The notes under the pieces were generated by a model. That model was not told where the DNA came from. It saw only the letters and a program-made list of their open reading frames with translations, and ran no database searches. A stretch of DNA of 64,000 nt from positions 42,118,706 through 42,182,705 of the forward strand of contig CM036620.1 in the NCBI GenBank assembly GCA_020746105.1. The letters are read 5' to 3'. The stretch is from Trogon surrucura. Lineage: Eukaryota; Chordata; Aves; Trogoniformes; Trogonidae. Positions 1 to 13,716 of the stretch are shown piece after piece. A program made the translations under genes and the position numbers. How positions within the stretch are numbered: the first letter of the stretch is position 1; every line of letters begins with the position of its first letter.

Positions 1-1564
1 GAAAAATCTCAGCTTTTTAGTGATGATGTCAAGATTCTATTTTGCAATACTGGTACCTGAACAGCTCAGGTTTAACTACCTGTCTGTGCTGGATATACCA
101 AGCCACCAGTCTTAATCTTACCTTTCATGCGGGGCTTGAAGCAGTGTCTCCATCACAAAAGCAGTAGACTGGTTAGCTAGGTTGTCCTGGAGAAAAGACA
201 TCGATTAATATATGCCATTAAACATTGGCCATTTAGGGTTCCACTTCTTTCAGTAGCAGCTTTGTGGATAGAATAGAATACCCTAATCTTGGGTGTGTGT
301 TATGAAGTCCTACCAGAGGCTACAGTCCCATCACCTCTGCTAGCTGAACAATTTGTACATTTGCTCCTGGGATCACTTCAAGACAAAATGATCAGTTGAA
401 GTCCAATTGTTTAAACTGACCTGGCTTGTTTTGAAGACAGCTACCTAGGGACTTGAGAAACTGAGCTAACAGATTGTTAACATGAAAAATGCCTTGAGTA
501 GGAACTTTGTCAGCTGGTTCAAGAAATACCATAATTTTCTTTGTTCCTTTGGAAATATGCAGGAAACCCTGCAGTACTTTGAAGCAGATACTGTTGCTGC
601 ATCTGGTGGTTAGGTTGACCAGTATTTTGCATTCAGAGGGTCAATGTTTGGGATGAATATGATACGCATTTGTTCAGACCTGTTTATGAAATCTGTTAAA
701 CAAAATTTTGGAATTGGCTTTCTTGTTTGTAGTTGGGATCCAGTAGCTCTAGCCAGTTTGATTACCTCTTGGTTCCATTACTTCTAACACTAACTCTGAA
801 AGAACAGTTATTGGGCCTGTAAGAGATGCTTGCTATTTATGTAATTATTCCAGAATAACCATGCAAATTTTTAATATGTTCTGCTATATAATACAGACAA
901 TAAAAATGATTGTTGCTGCTAAAGAGGATATACCATTAAATTAAATGATAACTGGCAATAAATTAGGATTATAGACATGATGCCAGCCATGATAAGGTAA
1001 ATTACTCCTGTCATTAATGAAAATTAAAAGTATTAGGCAGCCATTAGGTTATTTCTGCTTTGACATTTTGTTAGTGACGTGGAAATTCACTTTAACCATA
1101 CAGTTAAAAATATTAAGTCAATAAACAGAGATACTTCTTGTTCTCTCTTCTATTACTTAGAAGTTTAAAAAACTAAATGAATATATTACTAATCATCATC
1201 TCAAAGATGAGAATAATTTTATGTAGGGAAATGCTGAGAGCATCTATCTTCATTTAGAGATTTGTAATGGCTTACTTTGGACAAAGATGACTGTGGAATG
1301 AATATTTTGCTGTGTTCCTGTACATAGACATAAATAGACAAATGACTATTTCAGTGTAACTAAACAACTTATGATTGGTTATTTGTCATGTTGATTGGCT
1401 AATTGACACTAATACTAGGATTCCTACCAACCTGAGATTTTTAAACCCCACTTGACATACCCACCTCTGACGTGAGACTTTCCTGTTGAGAAAAGGTGTG
1501 AGACAAATCTAATCTCAAGAAATTTAACAAAGTAGTTTGTGTATATGCTTTGTGGTATTGGTAG
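1..1564. other. AT-rich non-coding DNA
   Basis: I see no exon, recognised repeat or RNA gene. It lies in intergenic DNA 3' of GLRA3. Open frames are short. Confidence 0.5.
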
Positions 1565-1848
1565 AGAAGAAGCTCAGCGTGAGCTGGCAGTGCACTCATG
1601 CAGCTCAGAAGGCCAACCATGTCCTGGGATGTATGGAGAAGTGTAGCCAGCAGGTCAAGAGAGGTGATTCTCCCCCTTTACTCTGCTCTTGTGAGACCCC
1701 ACCTCGAATACTGCGTCCAGTTCTGGTGTCCCCACCATAAGAGGGACGTAGAATTGTTGGAGTGCGTTCAGAGGAGGGCCACAAAGATGACCCAGAGGCT
1801 GGAGCACCTGTGGTATGGGGATAGGCTGCAGGAGCTGGGATTTAAAGA
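1565..1848 (+). mobile_element. CR1 LINE fragment (truncated at both ends)
   Basis: This is an internal piece of the CR1 reverse transcriptase C-terminal region. It translates with a frameshift between two frames: the first reads [18 protein letters not shown], and the second reads [19 protein letters not shown] followed by [12 protein letters not shown]. The characteristic CR1 3' tail is missing, and the sequence breaks off into AT-rich DNA after a GLGF-like word. It is non-functional. Confidence 0.85.
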
Positions 1849-4800
1849 TTAATAGTTTACTAGAAATACTCTAAATGTAAATGAGTGCATTTCTGCATAT
1901 AATATTGGACAAATTAGCTCTTTTTCCTGCTTTTTCAGCATTTTGGCAGAGTGATTGCTTAGGAGAGATTTGAGAAAATGGTGTTATTTCTCTTGAGAAA
2001 TAGTGGGTTTTGTCACTTTTGAAGGTTGTCAGTACAGTTTCAGATGGCCAAAACCAATTGAAGAACATTTTATACTAAAAGATGTCTCCCGTGATCTTGG
2101 CTTTGAGTAGCCAGAATTGACTGTTCCCTTCCTCTTTTTATTGGTACAACAGAGCTAGTGAGTTTTGTGAGCTGAATTAGATTTCCAAACGGTGGCCCCA
2201 GAGCTGGTATGAGGGAGAGGGCAGAGTTGTATATCTGGGTATCAGGGAAGAGAGTGGGAGGAATGAGATCACCTCTTTTGCTCTCAGTGAGTGGCTGGAC
2301 TAGCTTAATTTTTATCACACCGTCTTGAGGACTATGGTCTGCACAGCATGGTGAGTTAGCACTGATTTCAGTAATTCCATCAACACTGTGGCTGAATCAA
2401 CAATAGTAAAAAAAAAAGCCCCACTTGGCTTTCTTCTGACTAATTGTAAGTCCATGACAGAGCAGGAATTGAACGTATTCTCCAAAGCTGGTGCCCTAGT
2501 GAGTCACTCCTAAATTATACACTGTTTTGCAAGGTACACTAGATCCTAGCTAGTTCCTGGAAAAAACGTATTTGTTTTTGCTTTGCTGTTGTGTTTATAT
2601 AAAATAAAAATTTTGTATAACAATTTACTGTGAACAAAAATACTAAGGGCTGTACACCCAGAGTAAATATTTTGCTTTGTAGTGACAAGAGGTTATGATA
2701 TTTAATTCCTAGCCAACAGTTCATGTATCTCTATTTACTGTTTACATGTATATAGAGCCAATACCACACACTGTCATGTGTAAAATGCATTATAAAATAA
2801 CATGTAATTTCTATGTACCAGAAATTTTATCTGCACATATGTGTGTGCATGTACATGTACACATGCATATTCACACAGCAATGGAAACAGTGGATTAGAA
2901 GGAAATTAATAGGTTATTAAAAGAAATCCCACTCTGCTGTAGTGAATCACATTATGTTCCTTAAAAGATCTCTTTTTGAAGGCTTTTACCTCTGTTGCCT
3001 TCACTGGAAGTCTAGTCCAAGTCTTGAATGCTTTGTAGGTTAGAACTCTATCATCTATTAGAGGAAAGCCTAAAATACTAATGGCTAAGTTCATCCTCTC
3101 CTTTTCTTACATTCTATCTTAGCTTAAAGAGTTGTGTTGGGTTTTTTTTTGTTTGTTTGTTTTTGTTTTTTAGTTCTGGGTGTTTATGTCTCATCAGGAT
3201 TATAAGGGTATGCTCAGTTTCCAGAGATTGGTCGTACATCTTTGTGTCTTCTATTGCCAGATTAAAAAAATAAGCTCTTGGATCCTTCTCATGAGAAAGA
3301 CAAACTTAATGTTCTTGTAATCCAGGTAGTCCTCCTCTGCATCTGTTTTAGGTTTTTGAACCTACGCACTCTGAACAGCTCCGTAACTATAAAACAGGAG
3401 CTTTTTATAATAAAATGTATCTGCTGATGTTTCCTAGAACTCTTTTTGCCTTTTTCTCATCTGCAATAAGTGACAGTTTACTGTTATTCCATAGCGAACT
3501 TTAAGTCTTTCTTCTTGGACACTTCCACCTGACCAGTTTCCATTTAAAGCAAGACTTTGTGTTATATTACTGAATGAAAATCAGTTCCTCCCTTCTTCTC
3601 CATTATAGAAGATCATTCAGAAGTTTATGGAAATTGTTTTACATATTTCTGAACAGCTATGTTTAGAAGTTGTAAAACAGAATTTTAAGCCACACACTAA
3701 TGGAGAGTTACTCAAGTTGCTGTGTACTGGTAACACTGAACTGGCATTGTGCCCTGTGCTTCTAAACTAGTCAAAGGATTGACTAGGCAGTAGTTGTTTA
3801 ATTAATCAACTGCATCTACATCTTAGAAATATTTTTCACTACTGGGAATATATACGCCTATGATTTGATAATGGCTCTGGCATGACAGAAGCTCTGAACT
3901 ACCCAGGGAATTTCCACGTTCAGTGCAATGTGTTTTGTTGAGGTTTCACCCTTATGCAGAAAATTGAGCCAGATACGTCTTTTTCTCTTTTCAGTCTCCT
4001 TTAATTTATGGCTTAAAAATAAATAAAATTCATCAAATCAAATGGTTACATCACTGTAAAGTTACAATTAATCTCCTCTTGGATGAAGCATGAGTGAATA
4101 TGACAATGCCCGACTCCTTGGAGGGGGAAGAGAGGGAAATGTTTTCTACCACTATTTATAATGTATTATATTATTACTAATCAATATACTTCTCAGAGGG
4201 CTCACAGCCTCATATTCCCTCTCACTTAGCTACCAGAGATGGAACTGATATGGAACAAGGAAGCAAAAGGACAATCCATGTTCACCAATTAATACTCACA
4301 TTCACCCTTTTCTTTAGAAAGTGCTTCATAGAAGAAATATTCTACAGGAACCAGAGCCAGCTAATATCAAATCAGCCTCCAGCTTACACCAAAGAGCTTG
4401 CTTTTGGTAGATAAATTGCTTCTCCGCTCTCCCTCTCAGTTTTAAAATTAGTATCTTCTTGCATACACACTTTACACAGCTAATAACTATATAAGGAAAA
4501 AGTCAGTAAGAATTTGGTTTATTCTCTTCTTTGTGTTTTTAATGATTTAAGAGGAAGCCTTAGTATTGGATTAATAATGTTTTTCAGATGTTTGAAATTA
4601 CATCAAAGAAAGTATTTGGATTTGCTGACATTTCAGGATTTTGGAGGACTGTCTAAGTCTTATTTTCCCCATGTGCTCTCTGAAATAACTGGCAATTCCA
4701 TTTAATAATTCTTGACAAGATGAAAAGTCTGGCAAATTCTGAGAAAAATGTTCTTTAAAAAACAAGTGTTGATTCTGATAATACTGTCCTTAACAACATG

Positions 4801-6585
4801 ACAGAGGACAAAGTGATGTGGGTTTGCTCTTTGAAGCATTGTAAACACAGCTGTAAGGATATTAAATTGTTGTGCTGTATTTTGCTACATTTTAAATTAC
4901 TGCAATTATACAAGAACTCAAAAAGTTCAACTACATCTTCTTTAAGAGTAGTGAAAGATAACTTTAAACACAGCTGTCCATAGCAGTACTGTGGATTTCC
5001 TGAATCCACATTCTGCCGAGGTGTTCTTCTCACCAGATCCATCTGTTTTTCCATAAATGTCACTGCCTTTCGGGGCTAACGTCAGTATAACTGTTGGAAC
5101 TATGGTCAAAGAATGCCAGAAAGTTATTGAATTTTCTTCCCTTACTACCCAGTGGCTGAAATGCTTTTAGAGGAAAAATAGTTTCTGCAATAGAGAAACA
5201 CCAAATGTCTGGAATAAATAAGGGCTATGCAGGTGAGAATACGACATTTAAAAAAGCTGTGCTTGGTTTACTATCCACCCTGCCTTGGTCAAGCTTCAGA
5301 GGGATAGAAACCGCTTTGATCAACGAAAGGGTGAAGAGAGAGATGCTGGGCAATGTAGGATGCAGGACCGGTTTATATTCCGATCATCAACACCCTCAAA
5401 GCAATGAAAGCTATCCCAAAACTCCATAATGCCTTGCTTGAAAGTTTGCAGTAGATCATGCTACTTCAATTAATTAGGTTAATTTACAGCAGGTTCTCCT
5501 GGGTGCTGTGTCTAGATACTCGCTCGAGAATGGGCTAGAACCTCTCATGTATTTGTTGGAAATGGGTGTTTTCTGTTTTCTCCCTTAATCTAATGATGGC
5601 AAGTCCTAGCATTCTGAAAAATCTAACATTTCATTTCATTTCTTTCTATGGATCTCTTATCATTACTAGTTACAAATAATACCTTTATGTTATCATTTTT
5701 ATAGATTATCACTGAAGTATTTTACTGTAGTAAATCTTATTCTTAGATTCCTGTAAGGTAGCTCTTAACCTGCTAAATAAATACTAGCCAATTAGCATTT
5801 GTAAGAGAGTGGATTTCACTGAGTTTTCTGACTGTGGCTTCAGAAACCCATAAAATAACATTAAGGCGCTCCATATTCTTGAGAGAAATCCCTTACACAT
5901 AATGGTAACTTAACTTCTAGGAGGGAACTGCCTCCGACAAACGTTATTTTAAGTTATGAATAGGTGAAGAATCTTAAATTGACAATTGCCAGTGTAAATC
6001 AATTTGATATCAAAAGCTTTCAAACCATTTATGCCAATAGAAGAAAATATAATGTATAAATGACTTGCCTATTATTTGATGTTTGGTAGACGTGCTTCAG
6101 AACTCTTTTTGATTCCTTATTAATTACAACTTTTCATCTCTAGTTATTAATGTTATAAGTTTGGCAAAAGGTCGAAGGACATGTTCAGGAAAAGGTGGAT
6201 GTTCTTGGAGCAACACAATGTTACTCTCGGTTTTTACATAATGTCAGTTGCAATGGTATTATTCCCATGAGTCTATTAGCTTGGTTTTACTTTGGCCTTA
6301 GGCTGTCATTCCAGACAAATTACATAATTAATTTGACAGTAACAGAACGTAGAAACTTCACAACTGTTTCACAGAAGTCACTATTTTCCTTAATAACTTT
6401 TTCATTTATCTGCTTACTCAATATTTCCCATATAATCCCCCCGTTATTGATTATAAAAAATAAAACAAGGTAACTCCTTTAAAACAAACTTTTAACTTGT
6501 ATTTATTGGAATTCTGGAATAACCTAATTATTTTCAAAATAATATTTATTAATTTGTTTCGTTGGACACCTCCTCTGCTAAGTTG
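1849..6585. other. AT-rich non-coding DNA
   Basis: No gene is recognised. It contains the alternating tract at 2832-2870. The patch at 5200-5440 is slightly less AT-rich and open on the plus strand for 74 codons (5205-5429), but shows no recognisable domain or splice context. The 102-codon minus frame at 4755-5063 also matches nothing I know. Confidence 0.5.
2832..2870. repeat. 39-bp alternating pyrimidine-purine tract
   Basis: Every step alternates pyrimidine and purine across the TGTGTG, CATGTACATGTACA and CATGCATAT segments. It includes the perfect 12-bp palindrome TGTACATGTACA. It is a degenerate (TG)n-type microsatellite. Confidence 0.8.
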
Positions 6586-7001
6586 TTGAGGTGACTGGAG
6601 CATCTACCATATGAGGAAAGGCTGATGGTGCTGGGTCTGTTTAGCCTGGAGGAGGCTGAAGGGGGGATCTCATCACTGCTGACAAGTATCTAAAGGGCAG
6701 GTGTCTGGAGGATGGGACCAAGCTCTTCTCACTGATATCCAGCGACAGGACAAGGGACAATGGTCACAAACTGGAAAACAGAAGGTTCAACCTAAACATA
6801 AGGAAATATTTCTTTGCTGTGAGGGTAACAGAGCACTGGAACCAGCTGCTCAGGGAGGTTTTGGAGTCTTTGTCTCTGTAGACATTCAAAACCCACTGGG
6901 ACATGTTCCTGTGTGACCTTTCCTAGGTGATCCTGCTCTATCAGAGGGCTTGGACTAGACGATCTTCAGAGGTCCCTTCCAGCACTTCTCATTCTGTGAT
7001 A
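6586..7001 (+). mobile_element. CR1 LINE, 3' end
   Basis: This is a 5'-truncated CR1. The words GAGGAAAGGCTGATGGTGCT, AGCCTGGAGGAGGCT and GACAGGACAAGGGACAATGG come in CR1 order. The 3' portion has TTGGACTAGACGATCTTCAG, AGGTCCCTTCCAGCAC and the terminal CATTCTGTGAT. Frameshifts and stops interrupt the coding part. It lies 3' of GLRA3 in antisense orientation. Confidence 0.88.
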
Positions 7002-7799
7002 TTGGTGACCCTCTCTGTCTCACCTAAAATCAAGTTTCTTTTACATGAACTCCTTGCTTTAAGACTACACTTAAATATGTCAGTGCTTTTATCAGCAATC
7101 ATAGAATTTTTTTTTTTTCTCTATGATAGTGTTATCATGCGACTGAAATACTTTGGGAGATTACACCTAAAATGTTCCTCCTACTCTTATCACAAAAAAA
7201 TCCATTTAGGAACAGAAAATCCTCTTCTCTAGGCACTGACTGTGTGTTGAAAGTATTCTAGCAGCTCTCTAACAGTGATGGAATCATGCATCCTCCATGA
7301 TAAATTAGTTTGGGCCTGTGAGTGTACACGTGTGAAAGGGAAAGGATGGAAAATCTGTTTTTTATTTTCTGAAAGCAAGTAATGGCATCAAGTGAATATT
7401 TACTCAAAAATCTTCACGCTTTCTTCCTTAAAAGCACTATTGTTACAGCATAGGAATAATATGTAGCTTGGCTATGACAGGGCTACTTTATTATTATTAT
7501 GAAGTGATGTGGACAGCTCTACCGACACGAACAGTCTTAAAACATTTTGAAAAGTCTTGTGAAGCTGGGGAAGGAATTTTAGAAGGGTGCCTCTTGTTTC
7601 TTGGAAAAGAGTCAAACTACATTTTTTGCATGTCACTTCATACTAGAAGTGAGCAAAATATTTTGCTCAAGTAAGCAAAACAAAAGAAGCTAACTAGTAT
7701 TTGTGCATGGAAGAGAATCTATGGATTAGGGCTGCACACATACTGAACATGAATCAAGAGAGGCATGCCGTTATGGAAAGGAAAATGCATAAACAGAAC

Positions 7800-8290
7800 C
7801 CAATGTCTGAAACATGCGAAACAATCCCTCGATTCTGCTGCCATAGTACAGCTTCACTTGGAATACTTTGCTCAGTTCCATGTTTTCCTCCGCAAGACAG
7901 GCAGAGAACTGGCTGAAAAGCACAAAGGGGAGAGCAGAAACAGTGATTTAAAGTCTAGAAACCATGATCTGCAAGGAAAGAATAAGTTATTTGAGATTTT
8001 TTTTTTTGTCTTAAAGAGGAGAATAAAGGATTATGGCATGGAAATATGTAGCAAAAAAATAAGGGAATATGTTTTCATTTTTTATAGATAGAATGAGAAA
8101 AAATAGCCTTAAATTGCTAAAAGGAGGAGATATGTTAGATATATAGAAAATAAACTTCTAAAAGAAAAATAATGAAGTCCTTGAACAAAGCCTTGGGGAG
8201 CAGTGAAGTTGAAATCATTTAAGATCTTTAAAAACAGGTTTAACAAGTGTCTGTCAGACATACATGGCTGATCCTATCTTAAACCAGAAG
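7800..8290 (+). mobile_element. Possible ancient CR1-like remnant
   Basis: The order of degraded words resembles an old CR1/L3-type 3' region. CTTGGAATACTTTGCTCAGT corresponds to the 'LEYCVQF' segment. Near 8230-8310, AAACAGGTTTAACAAGTGTC, CAGACATACATGGCTGATCC and CTCTGTGAC recall the pre-tail segment. Divergence is high, so this is a weak call. Confidence 0.35.
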
Positions 8291-8438
8291 TCCCTATTAC
8301 CTCTGTGACTCTGTGTTCATTTACAATGCAAGTTTCTCGCACAGTGTATGACTGTATGGATTTTTATAGTATAAATGGTATTAGGCCTTCCTTTTTCCAA
8401 AGTGAAATATTTAGTTAAGGAATATTTTAAATACATAC

Positions 8439-9385
8439 TCTTATTGGGTTTGTGTGGCAAGCTTTTGGTAGCAGGGAAGGCTACTGGGGTGGCTTCTGTG
8501 AGAAGCTGCCAAAAGCTGCCTGTATGTCTGGTAGAACCAGTGCCAGCTGGCTCCAAGAGAGACCTGCCATTGGCCAAGGCCGAGCCTCTGGGACAGCATA
8601 TTTAAGAAAAGGGAGGGGACAAAAAGACACCTTCATAATTGCAGCCAGGAGAGAAGAGTGACAATATGTGAGAAAAACATCTCTGCAGACACCAAGGTCA
8701 GTGCAGAAGGAGAGGGAAGATGTGCTCCATAGCAGCCCATGGTGAAGACTATGCTGAGGTAGACTGTCTCCCTGAAGACAGTGGAGGTTAATGGTGGAGC
8801 AGATGTTCATCTGCATCCTGTGGAGGACCATACACCAGAGCAGGTGGATGCCCCAAAGAGGCTGTGACCCTGTGGAGGGCCAGTACCGGAGTAGACTCCT
8901 GGCAGGACCTGTGGGCCCATGGAGAGGGGAGCCCATGCTGGAGCAGGTTTGCTGACAGGACTTGTGACCATTCAGGAGACCCATGCTGGTGCAGCTCATG
9001 AAGAACTGCAGCCTATAGGAATACCTCACACTGAAGAAGTTCATGGAGGAACATTTCCCAAGATAGGGACCCCATGCTGGAGCAGGGGAAGTGTAAGCAC
9101 TCCTCCTCCTGAGGAGGGAGGAGCAGCAGAGACGACATGTGAGGAGCTGATCACAACCCCCATTCCCCATCTGCCTGTGCTGCTGGGAGGGAGGAGGTAA
9201 AGAAAATTGGGAGTGAAATTAAGCCTGGGAAGAAGGAGGGGTGGGTGAAAAGTGTTTTAAGATTAGGTTTTATTTCTTGTTATTCCTCTCCGATTTCATA
9301 GATAATAAATAAATTTTTCTTAAGTCAAGTCTGTTTTGCTTGTGACAGAAATTGGTGAGTGATCTATCCCTGTCCTAAGGCAGGC
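8439..9385 (+). mobile_element. Avian ERV solo LTR (family A), plus strand, 3' end decayed
   Basis: The opening is GTGTGGCAAGCTTTTGGTAG followed by GTGGCTTCTGTGAGAAGCTG. A TATA-like CATATTTAAGAA lies at 8597-8608. A degenerate array of about 50-bp units (CCATGCTGGAGCAGG-type words) occupies 8740-9090. The purine-rich segment GAGTGAAATTAAGCCTGGGA comes next, then the poly(A) signal AATAAA at 9304-9309 and TCTGTTTTGCTTGTGACAG. The same sequence of landmarks is found in opposite orientation in the LTR at 33371-34555, so the two belong to one family. Sequence after about 9385 is too diverged to set the 3' border, and no target duplication is evident. Long open frames on either strand here are by-products of the GC-rich repeats. 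Confidence 0.8.
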
Positions 9386-12300
9386 AGTGCTATCTCAATC
9401 CAAGTACTGTACTTCTGCTTCCTCCTGCTGGATCTTTTTCCAGGGTATCGGGTAGTGTTTTTTTCATGGCCAGGCCAGTCCAGCAGTTGTATGAAGAACC
9501 CTACATCAGCTTGATAAATTATTCCTTCTTGCCAACAAATCGCGCAGAGGACTCAGATTCCTGGGAAGGAACATTTGCTAGAGCAAGCTGAGCTGGGATA
9601 GAAAAAGTAATACCCTATCGTGTGGAAAAAATGAAGGAGGTCTCAGTTCTGCCTTGTACTGAAGGATGCTTGGATTGTAAATGTTCTGTAAAATATAGGT
9701 CCTAGCCTGACTGAGGTGGTCAGGGAACAGTTAGTTACTGTGAGAAAGAAAGATTCCTACCTTCAGCTTCCCAAAATAACTCAGTCCTTTTGTCCTTTGA
9801 AATGAGGTTGTGACTATTTGTGAAGACTGCATCTGTCCCTGCTACCACTAATACAAAGCTAATAGGCAAGAGTCATGAGGTCAGAGGGAAAGTAAGCAAC
9901 GAGGACTGAAAATTGAAGACACTTAATAAATTTTTTTAGTACCCACGCTATGGATGTGGCCCTAAGTATCACTATATGATTTCAAAATGGAGTTAATAAC
10001 ATGTTCCTGTTGAGTAACCAAAGTGTTTGTTTTGATTCTACTGCCTTCAGAACTATGCCAATGCAGCCATGTACTCTGGCTAGGTTTGAAATTAACTACT
10101 CAAAAGTAATTACCTTCTATGGTTTTATTTATATGGACAAAAGGACTGGAGGTGCATCTACACATTGTTCTTCTACCCTTTTCCCCTTCTAAATCGAATG
10201 ATCTCCCAAGAGAAGCACAGCAAGAGTGTGCCTTATTTCCGCATTCATCTATGTGATAAATTTGCCAAATTCTTCTTTTTTTCACAGCCTGGATAAACTT
10301 AAGGATAGTGTAGTAATACAATTAAACAGGTAGATCTCTCATATATGTAAATGAAAAATAGCCTATGGAAGAGCTGATTGAAAAGGAGGTCTCCAAGATT
10401 TTGCATTTTTTTTCTCCCACTGGAAAGTGCAACAACATCCAAGAGTGATTCTTCAGTGGGTAAAATCTGTTCAATCATTTCTGTAAGTTTCTCCTCCCTT
10501 TTTCCATGAGCTCTGAAGGGATATGATCAAAGATAAATTCTTATCAGCACAGAAACTCCAGGAAGACTGTTTATGTGTTTGGACTTGGAGAAATGCTAAG
10601 GACAGCTCTGTTTTTTTGGTACTCCTGTTTAGAGGAGACATCCAGATTCAGAAGAGGTCCACTTCCTTCCACAAGTAATATAATGAAGATTTATTTTAAT
10701 GATGATTACTCTCCAGGGATTCATGAAAAGGCAAGAGCTGTTGTCCTCTGCTGGATTTAAAGTACTGATAGAGAAGTTTTCAAATCAGGCTTTGAAGTGG
10801 GAATGGAAGAAAAGCATGAATAGTTATGGACCCTCTCTAAACCAGGATAAATTGAAAAAAATTATCTCTTTCTAGATCTCAACTCAGATAAGTCCTCTAA
10901 AGCTAGGGGATTTAAGTGTTTCTTTCCTTGTTCTGACATCTATGTGAACTATTTACTCTAGATATAAACAGCACAAAGAAATATATAGTCTGTTTCTGTA
11001 GGCTTTAATCCCAATTTTTTTTTTTTAATAAAAAAGAGATTGAAGGATAAAAGAAGAGTTAAAGTTGTACAATGAAAAGATTTTTTTTTTTAAAATGTTT
11101 CTGGTTTTTGCGCGATTAATATCTTACCATCTCTGAGAAAGTTTTCCTTGTTTATTTTACTATTTAAAGTATTATAGTGTAATTGAAACTATTGAAAATA
11201 CACGCGTGAAATATAAGCCAAATAAGTCTTAAAAAGCCTCTCCCAGCTGTTGCTGAGGTCAGTAGAAATAATTCTGCTTTGGGCAGAGCGAGACTGGATG
11301 ACAGCAGAATTGAGAGGCAAGATGGTGAGCCTATTTTACAGATGTTCAAGTTTGGTTCAGATGTTCAAGTTCAGTTTAGATTCTTCTGCACTTTATTTTT
11401 GTAAACAGAATAGTTTTTAAATGGCTAATTAACTTGCAGGCATACAACAATTGAACTCTGGAAAGGACTCATAATTTACTTAACTCCCTGGGTTCAAAAC
11501 TTTTTTTTAAGGTCTGAAGCAAAGTGGAATTTTTCAGAACGATTATGTCAAAGATAGTGATTTGATTTCCTTTGGAAAAGTAATTATTAAAGCTTCAGTG
11601 GCAATGAGATATATAACCACTGCCTTTTATAAGCAGGTAGGCCAGCTTGATCCAATTTCCTTAGACATTTTTCCGTTGACTTCAGACCCATGGGACAGGG
11701 CTATTGGGAACTACCCAAGCAGGCTTGACAGAAAATTCTAGTTCAAACCAGATTCCCAGAAATTCCAGCCACTAAAACTGTATTGAGGATATTAACTTCA
11801 AAAAATTGCAACATCAGAATAAACTCCGTCACTAACTGATCTTAAACTATTGACTAGACAACTTGGAAAACTGATTATATCTTTTTTCAGGGGAGACTTA
11901 GACAGGTTAAGATAGATTTGTATCTGTAGTTCATAACATTTGTAAGGTTTTAACATCCTCCACGATTTTCCCACTCAAAAGTGATATCGTTTTTTTCTGC
12001 CAAGAAGGCAGCTCAGAGTGATCAGGTAGCTGTGTTTAGATACCATGAAACTGGTAATTTTCAAAGACATTACTGATATTCTAAGAGTAAGAATAAAACA
12101 AATGAAATACCTATTATCTTGTTAAAGATTTTAATCTCAGAAACTTGTGACAGGCTTCAAACAGTAGTAACATCTTAGCCTTTCTTCTTCTGGTGGGTTA
12201 AATATCGGGTAAAAGGTCTGTCCAATTCATTATGCTACTTTTCTGTACTTATTAACAGGGGCTAGAAGTAAGCCTACTAGCATCTTACCCTGGCAGTGCC

Positions 12301-13716
12301 TGTTTAAAAAAATAATAGAAGTCATTTGGATTTTTTTTTTTAAAGTAAAATGGCACAACCATCAATTTTTATATAAACGAATTTTTATGTAAACATAATT
12401 TACATTTACTTCTGTAAAAATACCATGTGGGTGGACAATTCTGCTGGAAATGTATCCTTCTGCGCTTTTTTTGTACACTCACAGGCACTCAAAATACCAC
12501 ATGAATGCTCTGTTGGGAGTATAAACAAACAATTTTCAGCACTTCAGTAGGGCTGATATCTTACAGTACACTTCCCACAGTTTGTCTTTATTCCTTCTAA
12601 AAGCTCTGTTTGCTCTGGAACATCTGGGTATGCATGTGCAAGGCACCAACAGTGGTAAGAAAGCTGCAAACAAAGCTTTGGAGGACAACTTGTCAGAGTA
12701 ATCTTCCATTGGATGTTTTACCACTTGCTTTTGCAAAAATTAGATCATGCTGTAGTAAGAGAACCTTCCCTAAAACTCAGCAACAGGATAACTTATTATC
12801 CTCTTTTGTTCAAAATTGTAAACATAGCCTGTGAATTTATACACTACATTTTTATGACCATAAATAGATCTGCTCTGTCTGGAGCTGCAAAATTGTGATG
12901 CATATGTAAGCTGTGACTGATGTATGTAGAGTCTGGCAGGGCCAAACCAATATACAGCAAGCTGGACTTGTGTGCTTACTAGGGCTTAAATTTGACCCTG
13001 AGTTAGAAAACCGTTAGACTTAGAACAAATAATGGAAAATGCTGACACTTTCTGTCACTCTGGAAAAATATGCCAGTTTTGCACATGCCAAAAGGAGCAT
13101 GCAGAATATGTTGCTGTGGTTGCTACAAGTGAAATATTCTAATTTTAAAAAGGTTAAATAGCCTTGTAAAATTCACAGATCAGCAAACACTATGCCTGTG
13201 CCTTGGAATTACTCCATATCCATATCCATCTCATAAATGTTAGAAAATGAAATATGGTTGCATGAGAGCTAGTCTGAGTTCAGGAGAGACTGTAAGCTTG
13301 GACAGGAAAAGACAGTGTATAGGATTTTTTGTGTGTGGACAGAGGTTGTTCAGCAGTCCCCTCAGTTATCTCAAGGTAACTCTCAGGTAAAAGCAGTGAA
13401 GGAACAAATAAATCTTGTAAATTCTAACAGGATTTAGACACCGGTTTGATACTTTGAAAACATATAACAAAGAAGGTGCTTATAGAAGATTTCAGGCAAT
13501 TTGGACATGTTAATACTGAAAACTGAGCAGGAACTTTTTCTGAGATTAGGTAGTAAAGGAAGAAAAAAAGCAGGAAGGGATCTAACTATCTGAATTTTCT
13601 TGTAACTCTTTTCCCAAGTGGTTGCCTGAGGTCTCAGGGAAGAAGATGGATTTTCATGTTAAGCTGGGGCCATATTTTCCCTGACAGAGGGAGCCAGAGT
13701 GAGACAGTGGGTATTG
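9386..13716. other. AT-rich non-coding DNA
   Basis: No gene is recognised. The first 100 bp or so may be decayed LTR end. The rest holds only homopolymer runs and the short duplication at 11339-11376. Confidence 0.5.
11339..11376. repeat. 19-bp near-tandem duplication
   Basis: CAGATGTTCAAGTT occurs twice in adjacent 19-bp units. It is a short local duplication in intergenic DNA. Confidence 0.7.

Noticed and set aside
8481..9170. 229-codon open frame on the minus strand, and a 93-codon frame opposite it
   Set aside because: It lies entirely inside an LTR and is created by GC-rich degenerate repeats that lack stops; no known protein domain is visible.
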